Positions 43,910 to 52,884 of a stretch of 64,000 nucleotides of DNA are shown piece by piece; within the stretch, counting starts at the first letter, position 1; the number at the start of each line of letters is the position of its first letter. The translations under genes were made by a program, and so were the position numbers. Under the pieces are notes generated by a model. The model did not search any database and was not told the DNA's origin. It worked only from the letters and a program-made list of their open reading frames with translations. Where the stretch lies: NCBI GenBank assembly GCA_963809795.1, contig CAWELN010000018.1:60408-124407 (forward strand), in the 5' to 3' direction. The DNA is from DASUAS01 sp963809795 (lineage in GTDB: Bacteria > Actinomycetota > Acidimicrobiia > IMCC26256 > DASPTH01).

Positions 43910-44525
43910 CCTGCGGCAGCACGGCGTCGACCAGCGCGCGCACATCACCTTCGTCAAACGACGCGTTCGTCATGAGGCGGGAGTAGAAGAGCGGGCCGAG
44001 CAGGCACAGGACGACCAACGCCACATCGGTGCTCGCCGGGAGCTCACCGCTCGCGATCCCGGCGTCGACCACTGCGGCGAGCTCGGCGCGCCGGGCAGCC
44101 GAGTAGGTGTGGTGGAACCTCGCCACCGCCGGGTCGCGCTCGGCGCCGTCGACCAGCGCGGGAATGCACGCGGCGAACGGCGAATCGGCGAGGATGCGCG
44201 CCACGTGCTCGAGCATGACGACGAGCTGCTCCCGGTACGAGCCCGAGTGGTCCACCGGCCGCATCTGGGCGTGGAACGTCTCGAGCGCATCCCTGATGAC
44301 CGCAAGGCCGTCGGGCCAGTGCCGGTAGAACGTCGACTTGGCGATGCCCGCCCGCGCCGCCACCGACTCCACCGTGAAGGCCCCGTAGCCCACCGCGCCC
44401 AGCTCCTCGACCGCGGCCCGGAGCACCGCTTCTCGGGACCGCCGGGCCCGCGGGTCGGGGCTGACCGCGCTCGGACGCCCCTCGCGGGCCGCGGCACTCG
44501 TGGGGCGCGTCGAGGTCGTGGGCAC
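43899..44525 (-). CDS. TetR family transcriptional regulator
   Basis: A 208-aa protein: RRSREAVLRAAVEELGAVGYG, VESVAARAGIAKSTFYRHW HTH, and a helical C-terminal domain of the TetR_C_11/16 kind. GTG start; the only alternative starts lie beyond the divergent promoter. It faces the glyoxalase gene across 75 bp that contain a 7+7 inverted repeat, its likely operator. Confidence 0.9.
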   Translation of the reverse strand: MPTTSTRPTSAAAREGRPSAVSPDPRARRSREAVLRAAVEELGAVGYGAFTVESVAARAGIAKSTFYRHWPDGLAVIRDALETFHAQMRPVDHSGSYREQLVVMLEHVARILADSPFAACIPALVDGAERDPAVARFHHTYSAARRAELAAVVDAGIASGELPASTDVALVVLCLLGPLFYSRLMTNASFDEGDVRALVDAVLPQVTP

Positions 44526-44556
44526 GGCCCGATTCTCGCGCTTGACGGGCGGTCTA

Positions 44557-44574
44557 TCGAACGCATACGTTCGA
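44557..44574. promoter_or_regulatory. Inverted repeat between TetR and glyoxalase genes
   Basis: TCGAACG-CATA-CGTTCGA. It overlaps a possible plus-strand promoter (TTGACG at 44542, CATACG at 44564), so bound TetR would block the glyoxalase transcript. Confidence 0.6.
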
Positions 44575-44600
44575 CAGATCGCGGACCGAGGAGGACCGCC

Positions 44601-45407
44601 GTGCCGAGTGTGACCGTCCGCTACATCGTCGACGACGTCGACGCCGCCATCGCCTTCTACGCCGACCGCCTCGGCTTCGAGGAGGTCATGCACCCGGCGC
44701 CCACGTTCGCGATGCTCGTGCGCGGTGAGCTGCGCCTGGTGCTGAGCCGGCCGAGCTCCGCACCCGGGGGCGGGCAGGTCGTCGGCGACCGGGTGCCCCG
44801 GCCCGGCGGGTGGAACCGGTTCGCGCTGGAGGTCGACGACGTCGACGCCGCGTTCACCGAGCTGCGTCGCCACGATGTGGCGTTCCGGGGCCCGATCGTC
44901 GACGGTGTCGGCGGCCGGCAGGTCATCGCCGAGGACCCCTCCGGCAACCCGGTCGAGCTCTTCCAGCCCACGATTCCCGAAGCGCGCCTCGACGCGCGTT
45001 CAGCGCGCCACCATCGTTCCGGTCTGCAGCCGTTCGAGCTCCTGCAGGTGTCGCCGGCTGAGGCGCGCGAGGCGCGCGGCACCGGCGCGCGTGACGCGCA
45101 GGCGGACGACACGCCCGTCCTCGGGGTCGCGGGCCCGACGGATCAAGCCCGCGCGCGCCGTCCGGTCCACGAGGCCCGTCGCACTGTGGTGCTGGAGGAG
45201 CAACGCATCGGCGACGTCGCCGACGGTGGGCCCGCGCTCGTCGTCGTGCCCGCGCACGGCGAGCAGCAGCTGGTGCTGAGCCGGCGTGAGGCCCTCCTGA
45301 CGGGCCTGCTCCTCGCTCCACTGGAGGAACCGCCGCAGCTCCGTGCGGAACCCGAGCAGGCGGCCATAGTCGGCGTCGGTGAGCGTCCGTTCCGGAGCCA
45401 CGAATAG
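44601..45407 (+). CDS. Glyoxalase/VOC family protein with unexplained C-terminal read-through
   Basis: The VOC domain (TVRYIVDDVDAAIAFYADRLG, WNRFALEVDDVDAAFTELRR, VIAEDPSGNPVELFQP) ends near position 44980, normal at ~125 aa. The frame has no stop there and continues to 45407, wholly antisense to the MarR gene. The extra ~140 residues are Arg/Ala-rich and look non-coding. Either a stop was lost (mutation or indel) or the tail is real. GTG start with GGAGG 7 nt upstream. Confidence 0.7.
   Translation: MPSVTVRYIVDDVDAAIAFYADRLGFEEVMHPAPTFAMLVRGELRLVLSRPSSAPGGGQVVGDRVPRPGGWNRFALEVDDVDAAFTELRRHDVAFRGPIVDGVGGRQVIAEDPSGNPVELFQPTIPEARLDARSARHHRSGLQPFELLQVSPAEAREARGTGARDAQADDTPVLGVAGPTDQARARRPVHEARRTVVLEEQRIGDVADGGPALVVVPAHGEQQLVLSRREALLTGLLLAPLEEPPQLRAEPEQAAIVGVGERPFRSHE
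45000..45401 (-). CDS. MarR family transcriptional regulator
   Basis: A 133-aa protein with FLQWSEEQARQEGLTPAQHQLLLAV, VGDVADALLLQHHSATGLVDRTARAG (recognition helix) and a wing RARDPEDGRVVRLRVT. GTG start placed 6 nt after TACGAT. The 23-bp palindrome just upstream is its probable operator and is shared with the divergent ClC gene. Confidence 0.9.
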   Translation of the reverse strand: MAPERTLTDADYGRLLGFRTELRRFLQWSEEQARQEGLTPAQHQLLLAVRGHDDERGPTVGDVADALLLQHHSATGLVDRTARAGLIRRARDPEDGRVVRLRVTRAGAARLARLSRRHLQELERLQTGTMVAR

Positions 45408-45425
45408 ATCGTACTACGATCTATT
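45403..45425. promoter_or_regulatory. 23-bp perfect palindrome with two divergent leaderless promoters (MarR/ClC)
   Basis: AATAGATCGTA (45403-45413), C, TACGATCTATT (45415-45425). Each arm contains TACGAT followed by 6 nt and a GTG start: MarR on the minus strand at 45401, ClC on the plus strand at 45427. Operator and both -10 boxes coincide. Confidence 0.75.
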
Positions 45426-45426
45426 T

Positions 45427-46741
45427 GTGCGGCCGCGACGTCGATTCCGGGTCCGGGCGGCGATCGACGAATACGTCCTGGGGCTCGAGCCCCGGGTGGT
45501 CGGGCTGGTGCTCCTCGTCGGCGTGATCTGCGGACTCGTCGGCGCGCTCTACCTGCTCGCGCTCCATCTCCTGCAGCACGTCCTCTGGCCGACCGAGTGG
45601 GGCGGCGCCGTGGGCTTCGCCATCCTCGGCGGCGTCGGCATCGTCGTGGCCCTGATCGTGAAGTTCGTCGGCACGCCCGGCGACGTGGAGCTCATGGTCG
45701 ACAACATCCACGTGTCGGGCACGGCCACCGGCGTCCGGATGTTGCGGTCGCTGATCCCGACGTCGTTGCTCTGCATCGCGTCCGGCGGTGGGATGGGACC
45801 GGAGGCGCCGCTGGTCCAGACGACCGGCACCCTCGCGTCCTGGACCGCCAGACGCGCCGGCCTCCTCGTGCGCGAGTCGCGCATCCTGACCATCGCCGGG
45901 ATGGCCGCCGGCTTCACCGTGCTCTTCGGCGCGCCGCTCGGCTCGGCCGTCTTCGCGTTGGAGCTGCTCCACCGTCGCGGCCTCCAGTACTACGAGGCGC
46001 TGCTGCCCGCGGTGCTCGGCTCACTCGCCGGGTACGGCGTGTACGTGGCCGCCACCGGCGCCGGTCTCGAACCGGTCTGGCACCTCCCGTCGCCCGCAGC
46101 CATCCACGGTGGCGACCTCGGCTGGGCCGTGGTCGCCGGGGTCGGCGGGGCCGTCGTGGCGGTCGTCTTCACCTACGCCACGACCGCGCTGCCGGTGGGG
46201 CGCGCGCCGGCTCCCACCGATGCTCCGTCCCGTGAGCGGCGGGCTGCTCCTGGCGGCCCTCGGCATGTTGTCGACCTACTCGCTCACGTTCGGCGAGGCG
46301 CAGATCGGCGAGATCCTCTCCAAGCACGGAGGCACGGTCGCGTTCTTCGTCCTGGCCGCGCTCGCCAAGCTGGCCGGCACGTCGGTGACGCTGTCGGCCG
46401 AGTGGCGCGGCGGCTTCATCATCCCGCTGTTCTTCATGGGCGCGTGCCTGGCGCGTGCCTTGCACGGTGCCGTGCCCGGTGCCAACGAGGTGATCATGGT
46501 CGCCGCGTTCATGGCCGCGGCGAACACCGGGGTCACCAAGACGCCGCTGGGCTCGACGCTGGTCGTGACCGAGATGGCCGGGTTCCAGCTGCTCCCCACC
46601 ACGCTCATCGCGGTGATCGTCTCCTTCGTCCTCACCAGTGAGGTGGGGCTGATCAACACCCAGCGCGAGCGCGACCTGGTCGGACGGGACGCGGCCGCCC
46701 GCCGCGACCTGGGTTCCGGGGAGACCGGCCTCGAGAACTAG
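45427..46741 (+). CDS. ClC family chloride channel/transporter, frameshifted
   Basis: The first part carries multiple helices and ClC selectivity signatures: SGGGMGPEAPLVQTTG (GxGPEGP-like) and GMAAGFTVLFGAPLGSAVFALE. The frame breaks at about 46196-46215 in a GCGCGCCGGC run. The remainder (LLLAALGMLSTYSLTFGEAQIGEIL, SAEWRGGFIIPLFFMGACLARAL, NTGVTKTPLGSTLVVTEM) continues in another frame to the stop at 46741. Joined it is ~437 aa, full length without CBS domains. It is probably regulated by the divergent MarR. Confidence 0.88.
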
Positions 46742-46772
46742 TTGCGGTTCCGAGCGAGGAGCTCGCCGCTCC

Positions 46773-47123
46773 TCAGTGCTGGTTCAAGATCGTCGCCAGC
46801 ACCACGGCGTGGTTCTGTTCTCGATTGCGGGCGGCGTACAAGAGAGTGACGATCCCGCTTCCGCCGAGGGCAAGGAGCTCTTGGAGGTGAGGGTTACCCT
46901 CCAGCTCTGCTCGGTATCGCACTTGGAAGGCAGCCCAACGTTCGGGATCGTGGGCGAACCATTGCCGTAGCTCCTTCGACGGCGCGATGTCGGGGATCCA
47001 GGCGTCGAGCGCCGCCCGTTGGTGCGAGATCCCGCGCGGCCAGATCCGGTCGACGAGCACCCGTTGGCCGTCGTCCGGCGCAACCGGTTCGTAGATCCGC
47101 TTGGTGAGGAACCTCGGCGTCAT
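46773..47123 (-). CDS. DUF488 family protein
   Basis: A 116-aa protein: KRIYEPVAPDDGQRVLVDRIWPRGIS, ALDAWIPDIAPSKELRQWFAHDPERW, and GIVTLLYAARNREQNHAVVL are the standard blocks of the single-domain DUF488 family. Function is unknown. It converges on the ClC gene 31 bp away. Confidence 0.9.
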   Translation of the reverse strand: MTPRFLTKRIYEPVAPDDGQRVLVDRIWPRGISHQRAALDAWIPDIAPSKELRQWFAHDPERWAAFQVRYRAELEGNPHLQELLALGGSGIVTLLYAARNREQNHAVVLATILNQH

Positions 47124-47202
47124 CGCGCTCCCGACGACTCGGGGTCGAGCCGCTTCGTCATGGTGGTGGTCGGCGTAGGTTGGTGGCGTGCTCCTCGGCG
47201 GC

Positions 47203-48309
47203 TCACGCGATCACGACGACGCTCCGAGCCACCTCCCCGCGCTCGGTCTCGGCGATGGCGAGGTCGAACTCGTCGAGGGAGTGGGTCGTGGAGCGAAGCG
47301 TGTCGAGGTCCAGATCACCCGCAGCGTAGAGACGCATGATGCGCGCGATGTCCCGCTCGGGCACGTTGCGGCCGCCGGTGGTGCCGAGCAGTCGTCGCTC
47401 GCCGAAGAGCGCTCGGCCGTCGATCGGGATCGCCGCGCCTGCCGGCGGCGAGCCGACCATCACGCAGCGGCCGCCGGCACAGGTCGACGCGAATGCCTGC
47501 GCGACCAGTTCGGGTCGGCCCACCACCTCGAACGCCACGTCGACCCCGCCGGGCACCACGTGGTGAATGGCGTCGACGACCCCGTCGTCCCCGGGCGTGA
47601 GCGCGTGGGTCGCACCGAGGCGCTCCGCGAGCGCAAGCTTCCTCGGATTGGCGTCGAGCGCGACGATCGTCGTCGCACCGGCGATCCGCGCGCCCTGCAC
47701 CACGTTGAGCCCGACGCCGCCACAGCCGACCACCGCCACCGATTCGCCGGGCTGCACGTCGGCGACGTTGAACACCGACCCGAGCCCCGTCGTCACACCG
47801 CACCCGGCCAGGCAGATCACGTCGAGCGGGAGCCCGGGGTCCACCTTCACCATCTGTTCGGCCCGCAGCACCGCGCGCTCGGCGAGGCTCCCGATCCCCA
47901 CCATGGGGTACAGCGGCGCGCCGCCGAGGCGCAGGCGAGTGCTCCCGTCGGCCATCCGGCCCGCGATCGCGGCGACGCGCGCCGCCCCGTCGCACAGCAC
48001 GAACCGACCGGCACGGCACGCGGCGCACTGGTGGCACGGGCCGTACAGCGCGAGCACCACGTGATCCCCCGGCTGCACCGTCGTCACACCGTCGCCAACT
48101 GCTTCCACGACGCCCGCTCCTTCGTGCCCGAGCACCATCGGAAACGCGTCGAGCACGGAGCGACCGTGCACGACGTGCAGGTCCGACCCGCAGATGCCGG
48201 ATGCAACGACGCGCACGAGCACCTCGCCCGCGCGCGGCGCTTCCACGTCGATCTCCTCGAGCGCGGCGGCGCCGTCCCGGCCTCGCACGACGACGGCTCG
48301 AGCGCGCAT
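47203..48309 (-). CDS. Zinc-dependent alcohol dehydrogenase (class III-like MDR)
   Basis: A 368-aa enzyme. Catalytic zinc: SGICGSDLHVVHG and LGHEGAGVV; structural zinc lobe: CHQCAACRAGRFVLC; NAD-binding VGCGGVGLNVVQGARIAGA. Sequence style resembles class III/mycothiol-dependent formaldehyde or NDMA-dependent alcohol dehydrogenases of actinobacteria, but the substrate is open. Start MRARAVVV, GGAGG 7 nt upstream. It is divergent from the catabolic operon starting at 48357, with which it probably shares regulation. Confidence 0.9.
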   Translation of the reverse strand: MRARAVVVRGRDGAAALEEIDVEAPRAGEVLVRVVASGICGSDLHVVHGRSVLDAFPMVLGHEGAGVVEAVGDGVTTVQPGDHVVLALYGPCHQCAACRAGRFVLCDGAARVAAIAGRMADGSTRLRLGGAPLYPMVGIGSLAERAVLRAEQMVKVDPGLPLDVICLAGCGVTTGLGSVFNVADVQPGESVAVVGCGGVGLNVVQGARIAGATTIVALDANPRKLALAERLGATHALTPGDDGVVDAIHHVVPGGVDVAFEVVGRPELVAQAFASTCAGGRCVMVGSPPAGAAIPIDGRALFGERRLLGTTGGRNVPERDIARIMRLYAAGDLDLDTLRSTTHSLDEFDLAIAETERGEVARSVVVIA

Positions 48310-48356
48310 GGCGTGACCTCCACAGCCGGGCCGACCATCGAGAGGAGTTGATCGGC

Positions 48357-49529
48357 GTGACACGATCGTACGACGCACCCCCTCGCACGCCAGGTGAGCC
48401 CGAACCGCGTACTCCGGCACGCGTGATCTCGGCCGACTGCCACGTGAACGAACCGCCGCACGTGTTCGACCGCGCACCCCGTTCGTTGCGCGATCGCCTC
48501 CCGAAGTTGCAGCGCGCCGCCGACGGCGGCGACGGGTGGAGCTTCGACGGTGGGCCCCCCAAGCGAAGCTTCGGCATCGAAGCGACGGCGGGTCGCGAGG
48601 ACCTGGGGAAGCGGCTCTCGGGGCTGCGGTTCGACGAGATCCTGCCCGGCAACTACGACGGTGCCGCCCATGTCGACGACATGCGTCGCGACGGTGTCGA
48701 CGTGTCGGTCGTCTACCCCAACAACGCGATCTTCACCTACGTCGAACCGGATCGGGAGCTCGCCCTCGCCTGCATGCGCTCGTACAACGACTGGGTGCTG
48801 GACGAGTTCCAGGGTGCCGCACCGGAACACATCGTGGGGCTCCCGATGCTGCCGGTCGACGACGGGATCGACGTGTGCATCGCCGAGCTCGATCGCTGTC
48901 TCGGAAAGGGTGCACGGGCCGGGTTCGTCCCGGGCTTCCCAACCCGGCCGTACCACGACCCGTGGTACGACCCGCTGTACGCGCACGCCGCCGGCGCCGG
49001 GGTGCCGCTGACCTTCCACCGGACGTTCGGCGGCAGGCCCTCCGAGGCCGACTACGACGAGCTGATGGAGCAGAAGATCTCCGCGGCCGGAACCGTCTAT
49101 CGGTTCTTCGCCGCCGTCCGCCCGTTCACGTACATGGTGATGGGGGGCGTCTTCGATCGTCATCCGGGACTGCGCATCGTCGCCGCCGAGGTGAACTGCG
49201 GATGGCTGCCGTTCTGGGCCCAGACGATGGAGCAGAACCTCGACATCCGCGCCGACCTCGACGACCCGACCGTCGCGACGTCGGCTTCACCCACGGAGCT
49301 GCTCGGGCGCAACCTCTTCGTCACCGTGCTCGACGACCATGTCGGGTTCCGGCTCATGCAGGACTACCCGTGGCTCGTCGACGTGGCGATGTACTCGACC
49401 GACTATCCGCACAGCGTCACGTTGTGGCCCAACTCGCGCGAGCACATCGCCCGCCTCACCGCTCCACTCTCCGATGAGGCCGCGCACAGGGTGCTGGCCG
49501 GGAACGCCGAGCGCGTGTTCGGTGTCTGA
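48357..49529 (+). CDS. Amidohydrolase family protein (PF04909 type)
   Basis: A 390-aa TIM-barrel protein: ARVISADCHVNEPPHVF (modified DxH metal motif), NYDGAAHVDDMRRDGVDVSVVYPN, LTFHRTFGG, and MYSTDYPHSVTLWPNS near the C-terminus with the metal Asp. Members act on ring-cleavage products or similar carboxylates. GTG start with GAGGAG upstream. It overlaps the next gene by 8 bp and heads an operon running to about 56 kb. Confidence 0.88.
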   Translation: MTRSYDAPPRTPGEPEPRTPARVISADCHVNEPPHVFDRAPRSLRDRLPKLQRAADGGDGWSFDGGPPKRSFGIEATAGREDLGKRLSGLRFDEILPGNYDGAAHVDDMRRDGVDVSVVYPNNAIFTYVEPDRELALACMRSYNDWVLDEFQGAAPEHIVGLPMLPVDDGIDVCIAELDRCLGKGARAGFVPGFPTRPYHDPWYDPLYAHAAGAGVPLTFHRTFGGRPSEADYDELMEQKISAAGTVYRFFAAVRPFTYMVMGGVFDRHPGLRIVAAEVNCGWLPFWAQTMEQNLDIRADLDDPTVATSASPTELLGRNLFVTVLDDHVGFRLMQDYPWLVDVAMYSTDYPHSVTLWPNSREHIARLTAPLSDEAAHRVLAGNAERVFGV

Positions 49530-51723
49530 AGCAGCCGTCGACCGCAGCCGTGCGTTCGCGCTCGGCGACGGCCGGACGGCGGTGCCCGAGCCCGACGTGA
49601 AGGCGGCGCTCCGCCGGCTCGGTGTGGCGACGCCCGCCGCCGTCGCGATCGAGGCCGGGAACGTCGGCTCGAGCGACGTCACCGCCTTCGCCGGCCCGCT
49701 CGTGGTGAAAGCGTTCGGGGGCGGGATCGTGCACAAGACGGACGTCGGCGCGGTTCGCCTCGGCGTCGCACCCCGCGAGCTCCCGGATGCCATGGCTCGC
49801 ATGTCGGCGGTGCTCGCCGGTCACGGCCTGGCACCCGCCGGCTTCCTGGTGGAGGAGCAGTGCGAGCGAGCGGGTGGCGTCGAGCTCCTCGCGGGCGTCG
49901 TGCGCCGCGAGCCGTTCGGTCTGGTGGTGGCGCTCGGGCTCGGCGGCACCCTCGCCGAGGCGTTCCGCCAGGTGGCGGTGCGTCTGTTCCCGCTGTCCGC
50001 CGCCGACGCGCGCGACCTCATCGCGGAGATCCCAGGCGCGCCCGCGCTCACGGGAGACCGCGGCAGGACGCCGATCGATCACGATGCGCTCGTCGCATTC
50101 CTCCTGGCGCTCGCCGGTGCGGACGGACTCGCCGCCCGGCTGGGCGACGAGCTCGACGAGCTGGAGTGCAACCCGGTGCTGGCCACCGGTGACGCCGCGG
50201 TGGCACTCGACGCCCGCTTGGTGCTGCGAACGATGCCGGGCAACGCACGGGCTTCGGCCGAGCTGGGCCCGACGGTGACCGACTTCACCCGGCTGTTCGC
50301 GCCGCGCGCGGTGGCAGTCGCGGGCGCGTCGAGTCGCGGTGGCGGGTTCGGGAACCGGGCGCTCGCCGCCTATCGCGCCTTCGGTTGGGACGAGCACCTG
50401 TTCGCGCTCCATCCGACCGCGACCGCGATCGACGGCGTGCCCGCGGTGGCCGGCATCGCGGAGCTCACCGAGCCCGTCGACTACCTGCTGGTGGCGGTAC
50501 ACGCCGAGCAGTGCGCGCCGCTCGTGCGCGCCACTGCTGGGCACGTCCCGTTCGTGCACGTGATCAGCGGAGGATTCGAGGAGGTGGGACCGGCCGGGTT
50601 GGCGCGCGGTCGTGACCTGCTCGATGCGGCGCGCGCGGTCGGCACGCGCCTGGTCGGGCCGAACTGCATCGGCGTGTACTGCCCCGCGGGGCGCCAGACG
50701 TTCCAGCTGCACGCACCGCGCGACGCCGGATCCGTCAGCGTCGTCTCGCAGAGCGGCGGTCTGGCGGGCGACATCGTCATCGCCGGCGCGGCCCGCGGCC
50801 TCCGGTTCGCGAAGGTGTTGAGCGCCGGCAACGCGATCGACGTGGCGCCGGCTGAGGTCGCCGCGTGGCTGCTCGACGACCCCGACACGGCCGTGATCGG
50901 GCTCTACCTCGAAGGCTCGTCGGGCGCGGCCGGGCTCGTCGACGTGCTGAGACAGGCGCGGGGCGTCAAACCCGTCGTGCTCCTCGTCGGCGGGCAGAGC
51001 GACCAGGGCGCGGCGGCGGTCGTGTCCCACACGGGGTCGCTGACACCCGAGCCGCGGTTGTGGGATGCATTGGCGAGCTCGACGTCGTGCACGACGGTGC
51101 ACACGCTCGAGCACTTCCTCGCCGCGCTGACGTACCTCCAGCGTTGGTCCGGTACCGCCGGGAAGACCACGGCGGGGACACCGGGTCACGTGATCGTCGT
51201 GGGGCCCGGTGGGGGCGCGTCGGTGCTCGCCACCGACGCGTGCGACCGCGCCGGCCTCGTGCTGCCACCGACGACGCCGGCGGTGCGCGACCAGCTCGAG
51301 GCCATTGGGCTCGGTGCCGGTACGTCGGTCGCGAACCCGCTGGAAATCCCGTTCGGGCCGGCGGCACCGGTGGATGCGCTCCGGGGCGTCCTCGCGCCCG
51401 TCCTCGCTCACCAGTCGGTCCCTGACGTCCTCGTCCACGTCAACGTCGCGGCGTACTACGGCTACGGCACCGAGGGGCTGCGGCCGCTCGCCGCGCAGCT
51501 CGGCGATCTCGCCGTCGCGCCGATCGGCGACGCCCGGATCGGTGTCGTGCTGCGCAACCTGGGGGTCGCGACGCCCGCCGATGCCCACCTGATCGCGTCC
51601 GCGGCCGACGACCTCGGTCTCGTCACCTTCGCCGATCTCGACGAGGCCGCGATCGCGATCGGCGCCACTTCCCGCTTCGACCGCGAGCGACGCGGCCTCG
51701 CGCCCTCGGGACTGACTCCATGA
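49522..51723 (+). CDS. NDP-forming acyl-CoA synthetase (ACD-type), ATP-grasp domain first
   Basis: A 733-aa protein. Residues ~1-240 form the ATP-grasp subdomain (GPLVVKAFGGGIVHKTDVGAVRLGV). They are followed by the CoA-binding domain (LFAPRAVAVAGASSRGGGFGN), PNCIGVYCPAGRQ and ligase part VVSQSGGLAGDIVI, VVSHTGSLTPEP. It would form acyl-CoA from acid, ATP and CoA or run in reverse. Many fused members have the ATP-grasp at the C-terminus, so this order is permuted. GTG start. Confidence 0.88.
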   Translation: MSEAAVDRSRAFALGDGRTAVPEPDVKAALRRLGVATPAAVAIEAGNVGSSDVTAFAGPLVVKAFGGGIVHKTDVGAVRLGVAPRELPDAMARMSAVLAGHGLAPAGFLVEEQCERAGGVELLAGVVRREPFGLVVALGLGGTLAEAFRQVAVRLFPLSAADARDLIAEIPGAPALTGDRGRTPIDHDALVAFLLALAGADGLAARLGDELDELECNPVLATGDAAVALDARLVLRTMPGNARASAELGPTVTDFTRLFAPRAVAVAGASSRGGGFGNRALAAYRAFGWDEHLFALHPTATAIDGVPAVAGIAELTEPVDYLLVAVHAEQCAPLVRATAGHVPFVHVISGGFEEVGPAGLARGRDLLDAARAVGTRLVGPNCIGVYCPAGRQTFQLHAPRDAGSVSVVSQSGGLAGDIVIAGAARGLRFAKVLSAGNAIDVAPAEVAAWLLDDPDTAVIGLYLEGSSGAAGLVDVLRQARGVKPVVLLVGGQSDQGAAAVVSHTGSLTPEPRLWDALASSTSCTTVHTLEHFLAALTYLQRWSGTAGKTTAGTPGHVIVVGPGGGASVLATDACDRAGLVLPPTTPAVRDQLEAIGLGAGTSVANPLEIPFGPAAPVDALRGVLAPVLAHQSVPDVLVHVNVAAYYGYGTEGLRPLAAQLGDLAVAPIGDARIGVVLRNLGVATPADAHLIASAADDLGLVTFADLDEAAIAIGATSRFDRERRGLAPSGLTP

Positions 51724-52883
51724 CGGCTCACCCGTTCCGTGATCGGGCGGCGATCGTCGGTGTCGGGGCAACGCCCTACTCGAGGGATTCGGGTGTGAGC
51801 ACGCTCACGCTCGCGTTGCGCGCCATCACGGCCGCGCTCGCCGACGCCGGCCTCACCGCGGCCGACATCGACGGCGTCGCCTGCCACCGCGTCGGCGACT
51901 CCGCGCCCGCATCCATCGTCGCCGAGTCGCTCGGCGTGCCGGACCTGCACTTCTTCAGCGACCAGTTCGGCGGCGGAAGCACCTCGCACGCGGTCGTCGG
52001 CGCGGCCGCGACCGCAGTGGTCGCGGGGCAGGCGGAGTGCGTGGTGTGCTGGCGCTCGGTCAACGCGCGCTCCGAGTTCCGCATGGGTGGCACCGGGCGA
52101 CCGCCTCCCGACCAGCTCGAGTTCCAGTACCAGGTGCCGTATGGCTACGCGACTCCGCCGCAGCAATTCGCGATGGTCACGCGCGAGTACATGAACAGGT
52201 ACGGCGCCACCGCGGAGGACTTCGGGGCGGTCGCGATCGCCCAACGTTGGTACGCGCAACGCAACGAGCGCGCGTTGATGCGCGCGCCACTGACGATCGA
52301 CGACTACCTCGCGTCGCGCTGGATCGTCGAACCGTTGCGGCTGTACGACTGCTGCCTCGAGACCGACGCAGCCGTTGCCGTGGTGGTCACCACCACCGAA
52401 CGGGCGCGCCACCTGGTTCACCGGCCGGTGACGGTCACCGCCGCGGGCTGGGGGTCGGGCCACACGCTGTTCTCGAACCGCCGGCCCGATCTCGGCACGA
52501 GCGGCTCGGCCGCCGCCAGCCGTCGCCTGTGGTCGCAGGCGGGCCTCGGCCCCGCCGACGTCGACGTCGCCGAGCTCTACGACGCCTTCACGCCCCTCGT
52601 GCTCATCGCCCTCGAGGATTACGGCTTCTGCGCCAAGGGCGAGGCCGGCGCGTTCGTGCGGTCGGGAGGAACCGCGGTGGGCGGCGCCTTGCCCGTGAAC
52701 ACCCATGGTGGCCACCTGTCGGAGGGGTACGTCCACGGGCTCAACCACCTCGCGGAGGCGGTGCACCAGCTGCGGGGCGACTGCGGCGAGCGCCAGGTCG
52801 CCGGCGCCGAGGTCGCGCTGTCGACCGGCCAGGGTGGCTACGTGATGGGTGCAAGCTCCGCGCTCGTGCTGAAACGGGATTGA
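51720..52883 (+). CDS. Thiolase-like / SCP-x-type lipid-transfer protein (Ltp2-like)
   Basis: A 387-aa thiolase-fold protein: AAIVGVGATPYSRDSGVSTLTLALRAI, FGGGSTSHAVVGAAATAVVAG and C-terminal NTHGGHLSEGYVHGLNHLAEAVHQL. The nucleophilic Cys of true thiolases at GGxxC is replaced (GGGSTS), as in Ltp2-type retro-aldolases that cleave steroid side chains. The following gene is a DUF35 protein, the known partner type. Tyr-containing AELYDAFTPL may supply catalytic Tyr. ATGA overlap with the synthetase. Confidence 0.88.
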   Translation: MTAHPFRDRAAIVGVGATPYSRDSGVSTLTLALRAITAALADAGLTAADIDGVACHRVGDSAPASIVAESLGVPDLHFFSDQFGGGSTSHAVVGAAATAVVAGQAECVVCWRSVNARSEFRMGGTGRPPPDQLEFQYQVPYGYATPPQQFAMVTREYMNRYGATAEDFGAVAIAQRWYAQRNERALMRAPLTIDDYLASRWIVEPLRLYDCCLETDAAVAVVVTTTERARHLVHRPVTVTAAGWGSGHTLFSNRRPDLGTSGSAAASRRLWSQAGLGPADVDVAELYDAFTPLVLIALEDYGFCAKGEAGAFVRSGGTAVGGALPVNTHGGHLSEGYVHGLNHLAEAVHQLRGDCGERQVAGAEVALSTGQGGYVMGASSALVLKRD

Positions 52884-52884
52884 C

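Noticed and set aside
49456..51771. A 771-codon minus-strand open frame
   Set aside because: Antisense shadow of the acyl-CoA synthetase; composition is typical of GC-rich third-position bias, with no family match.
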